Shown here piece after piece: positions 60,429 through 64,000 of a stretch of 64,000 nt of DNA. Positions within the stretch are counted from its first letter, which is position 1; each line of letters begins with the position of its first letter. Below the pieces are notes generated by a model, which was given only the letters and a program-made list of their open reading frames with translations, had not been told where the DNA came from and ran no database searches. The stretch lies in contig CAZYQW010000137.1 of NCBI GenBank assembly GCA_964649825.1, forward strand, positions 62,001-126,000. Direction: 5' to 3'. The position numbers and the translations under genes were made by a program. This DNA comes from CAZYQW01 sp964649825. GTDB lineage: Bacteria > Planctomycetota > B15-G4 > JADJEK01.

Positions 60429-62221
60429 CCGGCCTTCGTGTCGGACTCGAGCTCGGCGAGCTGGGCCGCGGGGAGTTGTCCCTCGGCGGTCCAGCCGCGC
60501 ATCAGGTTGTAGGTGCGGATCATCGCGGCCAGCCGCTCTCTCGGGATCGACGCGCCCGCCGACGCGCCCTCCGTCAGCGGCTCGGTGAGGAAGCGTTCGG
60601 GGAGGGTGTCCTCGGCCGGCGTCCAGCCCTCGCGCACGTTGAACGCCTTCCTCAGCGCGACGATGCGGTTCGCGGTCTCGCGCAGCTCGTCGGCGCTCAC
60701 GTTCCAACCGGTGACGGCCCGCAGCAGGTCGGCCGACTCGGCGTAGAGGTCGTCGAAGACTCCGCGCAGGAACTTGCAGAGAATGAGCGAATCGATGAGC
60801 GCGGCGCGGTTCTCCGCCTCGACGGCGAGGATCGCGGACTTGGCGTTGCCCTTCAGCCGGTCGACCTCGTCGGAGAAGTCGACTTCGTACGCGCCGCTGC
60901 GGTTGTGGTCGGCTCCGCGCGTGCCGACCGCGAAGCCGAGCGCCATCGCCTGCAGCGCGCGCGGCTCGTAGCCGGGGATCTCGAGCCCCTTCACCTGCGG
61001 CGCGAACGCGATGGAGCCGCGGCCGATCGCGTTCGCGGCGCGGCGCGAGCCGTCGGCGAGGAGGTCGCCCAGGCGGCCGCGACGGTGCGCGACGTCGTCG
61101 AGCAGGGCGAGCGCGCCGTCGGCGTCGCCGAACGCGGGGACGCCGTCGAGCAGGCCGCGCTCGCCGCACTCCATCGCGAACGCGATCGTGCCGCCGGCGG
61201 AGACCGTGTCGAGGCCGAGCTCGTCGGCGCGCGCCGACGCGGCGAGCACGTGCTCGGGGTCGCTGATGCCGATGAGCGAGCCGAGCGCGAACAGGTTCTC
61301 GTACTCGACGCGCGTGCTCTTGCCGCTGCCGGCGCCACCGAACTCATAGATGTGCTCGCAGCCGATGCCGCAGCTCGCGCAGCTCTCTCGCGCGCGCTCG
61401 CGGAGCGGCTTCATCTCCTCGGCCGAGAGGCGCTCGGCGGCGGCGAAGGTGCTCTGTTGGAAGTTGCGGGTGGGAAGCGCGGCGAGGCGGTTGAACGCGG
61501 CGAGGTTCGCGGCAGTGCCGAGCTCGCGGTACTTCGCGGTCGCGGGTCCGAGCGACCGCTTCGAGAGATCGCGCGCGAGCTGCGTCACGCGCGCGGGGTC
61601 GGCGACCGGCGTTCGCACGTCGCCGGAGACGACGATCGCCTTCAGCCGTTTCGAGCCCATCACCGCGCCGGCGCCGCCGCGGCCGGCGTGGCGTCCGTCG
61701 TTCGAGATCGTGGCGTAGCGCACGAGGTGCTCGCCGGCCACGCCGATCGCCGCGACGCGACCGAAGCGACAGAGCACCGCTTCCGTCTCGGCCGCGGAGC
61801 GTCCCCAGTGCTCCGTCGCGCGCAGCTCGCCGTTCACCAGCTCGCACGGCTCGGCGGCGCGGCCGACGATCACGAACGCGTCGACGCCGGTCCGTTTCCC
61901 CGCGATCGCGAAGTGCGAGCTCGTCAGGCCGTCGCTGATCCGATCGGTCAGCGGCGACTTCACCACGACCGCGAGCTTCGCCGACGTCGTGAGCGACGTG
62001 CCGACGAGCGGCGAGAACGCGAAGATCAGCGGCGCCTCGGGTCCGAGCGGGTCGACGCCCGGCGGCGCCTCGCGATGGAGCAGCCACGCGCCGAGGCCGA
62101 CGCCGCCGAGGTAGCGGCGCAGCACGCGCTCGTCGATCGGGACGATGGTTCGTTGGCCGGTCGAGAGGTCGTAGCGCGCGTAGCGTCCGAAGAATCCGAA
62201 GACTCCCTGCATTGGTTTCAT
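60425..62221 (-). CDS. Aldehyde:ferredoxin oxidoreductase family tungsten/molybdenum enzyme
   Basis: 598 residues; the ATG at 62221 overlaps the MobA-MoaD stop (ATGA). The N-terminal AOR domain has R-R-Y-L-G-G-V-G-L-G near 35-44 and L-V-G-T-S-L-T-T-S; the middle has G-R-G-G-A-G-A-V-M-G-S-K near 180-191. The [4Fe-4S] ligands are C-A-S-C-G-I-G-C (Cys281, 284, 288) and Cys482 in L-I-L-C-K-F. Pterin-binding R-G-A-D-H-N is at 435-440. The length fits the family (about 600). Family members oxidise aldehydes to acids, or run in reverse, using a bis-pterin tungsten cofactor. Here electrons probably pass to the NuoF-like subunit or to the FDH partner. The exact substrate is unknown. Confidence 0.9.
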   Translation of the reverse strand: MKPMQGVFGFFGRYARYDLSTGQRTIVPIDERVLRRYLGGVGLGAWLLHREAPPGVDPLGPEAPLIFAFSPLVGTSLTTSAKLAVVVKSPLTDRISDGLTSSHFAIAGKRTGVDAFVIVGRAAEPCELVNGELRATEHWGRSAAETEAVLCRFGRVAAIGVAGEHLVRYATISNDGRHAGRGGAGAVMGSKRLKAIVVSGDVRTPVADPARVTQLARDLSKRSLGPATAKYRELGTAANLAAFNRLAALPTRNFQQSTFAAAERLSAEEMKPLRERARESCASCGIGCEHIYEFGGAGSGKSTRVEYENLFALGSLIGISDPEHVLAASARADELGLDTVSAGGTIAFAMECGERGLLDGVPAFGDADGALALLDDVAHRRGRLGDLLADGSRRAANAIGRGSIAFAPQVKGLEIPGYEPRALQAMALGFAVGTRGADHNRSGAYEVDFSDEVDRLKGNAKSAILAVEAENRAALIDSLILCKFLRGVFDDLYAESADLLRAVTGWNVSADELRETANRIVALRKAFNVREGWTPAEDTLPERFLTEPLTEGASAGASIPRERLAAMIRTYNLMRGWTAEGQLPAAQLAELESDTKAG

Positions 62222-63030
62222 CCACCCGACGCCGCGTCGAGGACGATCACCGTATCGCCGGGGCCGATCGGGACGCGGCCGTCGCGGGTGAAGCACTTGC
62301 CATCGATCGATACGAGGAAATAGCGCGTGATGGCGTCGCCGTCCATCAGCGACAGCTTCGGCTCGAGCGTCCGCAGGACCGCGGCGAGCGTGCCGACGCC
62401 GACGGTGCGGCGGCCTTCGCCGGCCGCGACGCGCGCGTGGCCGAACAGCTCGATCGTCGCCGTGGCGTCCGGCTCCGTCGCGCGGACTGCGGCGAGGTAT
62501 TCGGCCGGTGTGTTGAAGCCGCGGAGCGACGCGGAGTCGGGCAGCGTCGCCGCGTCGACCCTCGTGTAGCCGACCTCCTCGAGCAGAAAGAGCGGTCGCA
62601 TGCGCCCCGCCGCGAGGAGCGCCTCGGCGAGCGGCAGCGCCGTCCGCGGGTAGACGGCCGAGATCGTCTGCACGTAGCCGTCGCGCTCGGGAGCCGCCGC
62701 GCCGCCGAACGCGAGGAGGGCGCGCACGAACGCGGGAGCGAGGAACGGCGCGTCGGTGCCGGTCACGAACGCGAGCTCGGAATCGATGGCGGCGAGCCCT
62801 TCGCGGATGCCGGCAAGCGGGCCGAGGGCGGGCTCGCGATCGCGGACGACCGTCGCGTCCAGGGGTGGAAGGTCGAGATCGTTCGAGGACACGACTACGA
62901 TCTCGTCGACCGCGGCGCGCAGCGTGTCGACCACGTGCGCCACCATCGGCCGGCCCCGCCACGGCAAGAGCGCCTTGGGACGCCCCATCCGCGAGGACCG
63001 CCCGCCGCACAGGACGATGCCCGCGTTCAT
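62218..63030 (-). CDS. MobA-MoaD fusion: molybdenum cofactor guanylyltransferase with sulfur-carrier domain
   Basis: 270 residues. Residues 1 to about 190 are MobA: G-I-V-L-C-G-G-R-S-S-R-M-G-R-P-K-A-L-L-P-W at the start (GTP site), G-P-L-A-G-I near 70-75, V-T-G-T-D-A-P-F (metal site Asp) and the family-typical F-N-T-P-A-E-Y near the end. Residues about 195-270 are a ubiquitin-like MoaD domain ending in the obligatory Gly-Gly, which would be thiocarboxylated to donate sulfur during molybdopterin synthesis. It would make the dinucleotide cofactor for the downstream AOR and FDH. The gene starts 7 bases after the NuoF-like stop and overlaps the AOR start by ATGA, so it is firmly in the operon. 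Confidence 0.9.
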   Translation of the reverse strand: MNAGIVLCGGRSSRMGRPKALLPWRGRPMVAHVVDTLRAAVDEIVVVSSNDLDLPPLDATVVRDREPALGPLAGIREGLAAIDSELAFVTGTDAPFLAPAFVRALLAFGGAAAPERDGYVQTISAVYPRTALPLAEALLAAGRMRPLFLLEEVGYTRVDAATLPDSASLRGFNTPAEYLAAVRATEPDATATIELFGHARVAAGEGRRTVGVGTLAAVLRTLEPKLSLMDGDAITRYFLVSIDGKCFTRDGRVPIGPGDTVIVLDAASGG

Positions 63031-63037
63031 CGCGCCG

Positions 63038-64000
63038 TCACTTCCGCCGCGACTCGGGGAACGTGTCGAGGATCGACATCAGCGGTCCGAGCGCGACCTG
63101 GCCGAGGCCGCAGATGCTCGTGCGGACGAGCGTGTGGTTCAGCTCCGTCAAGAGCTCATGGGTCTCGTCCGACACCGAACCCTCGTCCTCGACGAGCCGC
63201 ACCGCCTTCTCCGAGCCGACGCGGCACGGCACGCACTTCCCGCACGATTCGTTCTTGAAGAAGCGAGTCACGTTCAGGCCGACGTCGAGCAGGTCGTGTC
63301 CCTCGGCGACGAACACCGCGGCGCCCGAGCCGAGCATCGACCCGGCCTCGGCGAGCGTCTGGAAGTCGATCGGCACGTCCAGGCGGTCGGCGGGGAGGAA
63401 GTTGCTCGACGCGCCGCCCGGCGCGACCGCGAGCAGCTCCTTGCCGTCCTTCATCCCGCCGCAGCGCTCGAGCAGCTCGCGAAGCGTGGCGCCGACCGGG
63501 ATCAGCACGACCTGCGGCTTCGCGACGTCGCCGCTGACGCTGATGAACTTGTGCCCCGCGTAGCCGGCACGTGCGAGGCCACGCCACCACGCGACGCCGC
63601 GATTCAGGATCGCCGTCGCGTGTGCGAACGTCTCGACGTTGTTCATCAGCGTCGGCTGGCCCCAGAGCCCCTCGGTGCCGGGGTAAGGTGGCTTGTTGCG
63701 CGGCTCGCCGCGGCGGTCCTCCATGCACTCGAGAAGTGCGGTCTCCTCGCCGAGGATGTAGCCGCCGGGCGACACGAAGATCTCGACGTCGAACGAGAAG
63801 TCGCTGCCGAAGATCTCGTCGCCGAGCGCGCCGGCCGCGTACGCCGCCTCGAGCGCGGCCTCCAGGCGGCGGCGCTCCGGCTCGTACTCGTGGCGGATGA
63901 ACACCCATCCCTGCCGCGCCCCGACGCAGAGCGCCGCGAGCGCCATCCCTTCGAGGACGAGGTGGGGGAGGTCGCTCAGGATCTGGCGGTCCTTGAACGT
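63038..64000 (-). CDS. NuoF-like NADH-binding diaphorase subunit, C-terminal part (runs off the window)
   Basis: 320 codons are visible, open to the window edge; the start lies beyond 64000. The order of motifs is that of NuoF/HoxF/FdsB: K-D-R-Q-I-L and P-H-L-V-L-E-G-M-A-L-A, then I-R-H-E-Y, Y-I-L-G-E-E-T-A-L-L-E-C-M-E (FMN site), N-K-P-P-Y-P, and L-M-N-N-V-E-T, the soluble-ligand-binding domain, and the [4Fe-4S] motif E-S-C-G-K-C-V-P-C-R-x-G with a later S-I-C-G-L-G. It would pass electrons between NAD(H) and the FDH- or AOR-type subunit. It is the upstream gene of the MobA-MoaD/AOR/FDH operon; a NuoE-like gene is expected just outside the window. Confidence 0.9.
   Translation of the reverse strand, partial: TFKDRQILSDLPHLVLEGMALAALCVGARQGWVFIRHEYEPERRRLEAALEAAYAAGALGDEIFGSDFSFDVEIFVSPGGYILGEETALLECMEDRRGEPRNKPPYPGTEGLWGQPTLMNNVETFAHATAILNRGVAWWRGLARAGYAGHKFISVSGDVAKPQVVLIPVGATLRELLERCGGMKDGKELLAVAPGGASSNFLPADRLDVPIDFQTLAEAGSMLGSGAAVFVAEGHDLLDVGLNVTRFFKNESCGKCVPCRVGSEKAVRLVEDEGSVSDETHELLTELNHTLVRTSICGLGQVALGPLMSILDTFPESRRK

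Noticed and set aside
1..64000. CRISPR arrays, tRNA, rRNA, complete insertion sequences or origins
   Set aside because: Looked for and not seen: no regular spacer-repeat pattern, no tRNA-like cloverleaf or T-loop motif, no transposase or integrase gene.

Overview
The window looks like chromosomal DNA of a high-GC member of the Planctomycetota or a close relative. This is inferred from gene content, since no rRNA or tRNA was seen. The signs are: many large secreted proteins made of FG-GAP/VCBS, kelch, YWTD, Ig-like or beta-helix repeats that share a C-terminal beta-rich domain ending in an S/T-N-G-hydrophobic motif; three ECF sigma factors tied to kinases or membrane sensor domains; a Thr-type sulfatase; and a catabolic molybdo/tungsto-enzyme operon.

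Layout. 1-1140: an ECF sigma/anti-sigma pair and the start of a secreted protein. 1656-7186: a VCBS-repeat protein, and divergently a secreted FG-GAP/tail-fibre-like protein overlapping a small secreted protein. 7308-10838: a DUF4157 (HELxH) protein fused to a ComEC-like metallo-beta-lactamase domain. 11196-18010: a secreted beta-propeller, a sigma factor fused to a membrane-anchored regulatory-domain protein, and a kelch protein; a decayed copy of the propeller gene's 3' end (18243-18578) closes this block. 19028-22636: an iron-permease-like protein, then a YCII/DGPF protein, alpha/beta hydrolase and ECF42-type sigma factor, followed by a broken RibD-like reductase. 22633-29318: two convergent NLR-like or conflict-type proteins, TIR-TM-WD40 and DUF4062-CHAT-like-NTPase-TPR (the latter frameshifted). 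29491-36248: an S41 protease, a giant Ig-like surface protein and a small unknown. 36360-40779: an overlapping three-gene operon of an unknown protein, an unknown-domain/ECF-sigma fusion and a kinase-FGE fusion. 41399-46039: hydrolase-OsmC fusion, sulfatase, acetyltransferase and SRPBCC protein. 46377-49797: a second ECF/kinase pair. 50007-54632: three more secreted proteins. 54769-64000: a leftward operon of a NuoF-like diaphorase, a MobA-MoaD fusion, an aldehyde:ferredoxin oxidoreductase (AOR) and a formate-dehydrogenase-type large subunit.

The last operon is the most informative region. The AOR and FDH genes are separated by about 2.9 kb that holds a 5' remnant of a second FDH and two remnants of a second AOR. 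Both the intact AOR end and the remnant AOR end overlap an FDH start by ATGA. This indicates a tandem duplication of an aor-fdh unit in which one partner of each pair later decayed, and the debris collected an SGNH-like gene, a truncated orphan gene and a 129-base repeat. The same repeat, carrying a near-perfect 13-base-pair hairpin, occurs in inverted orientation just upstream of the unknown/ECF/kinase operon.

Other recurrent themes are ATGA or GTGA overlaps between regulatory pairs, and orphan C-terminal fragments of surface-protein genes left between intact genes (18243-18578, 42710-42834, 46045-46372), which suggests rapid birth and death of the secreted repertoire. Gene starts were chosen from ribosome-binding sites, signal peptides and overlaps; product names come from recognising motifs by eye, not from database searches.
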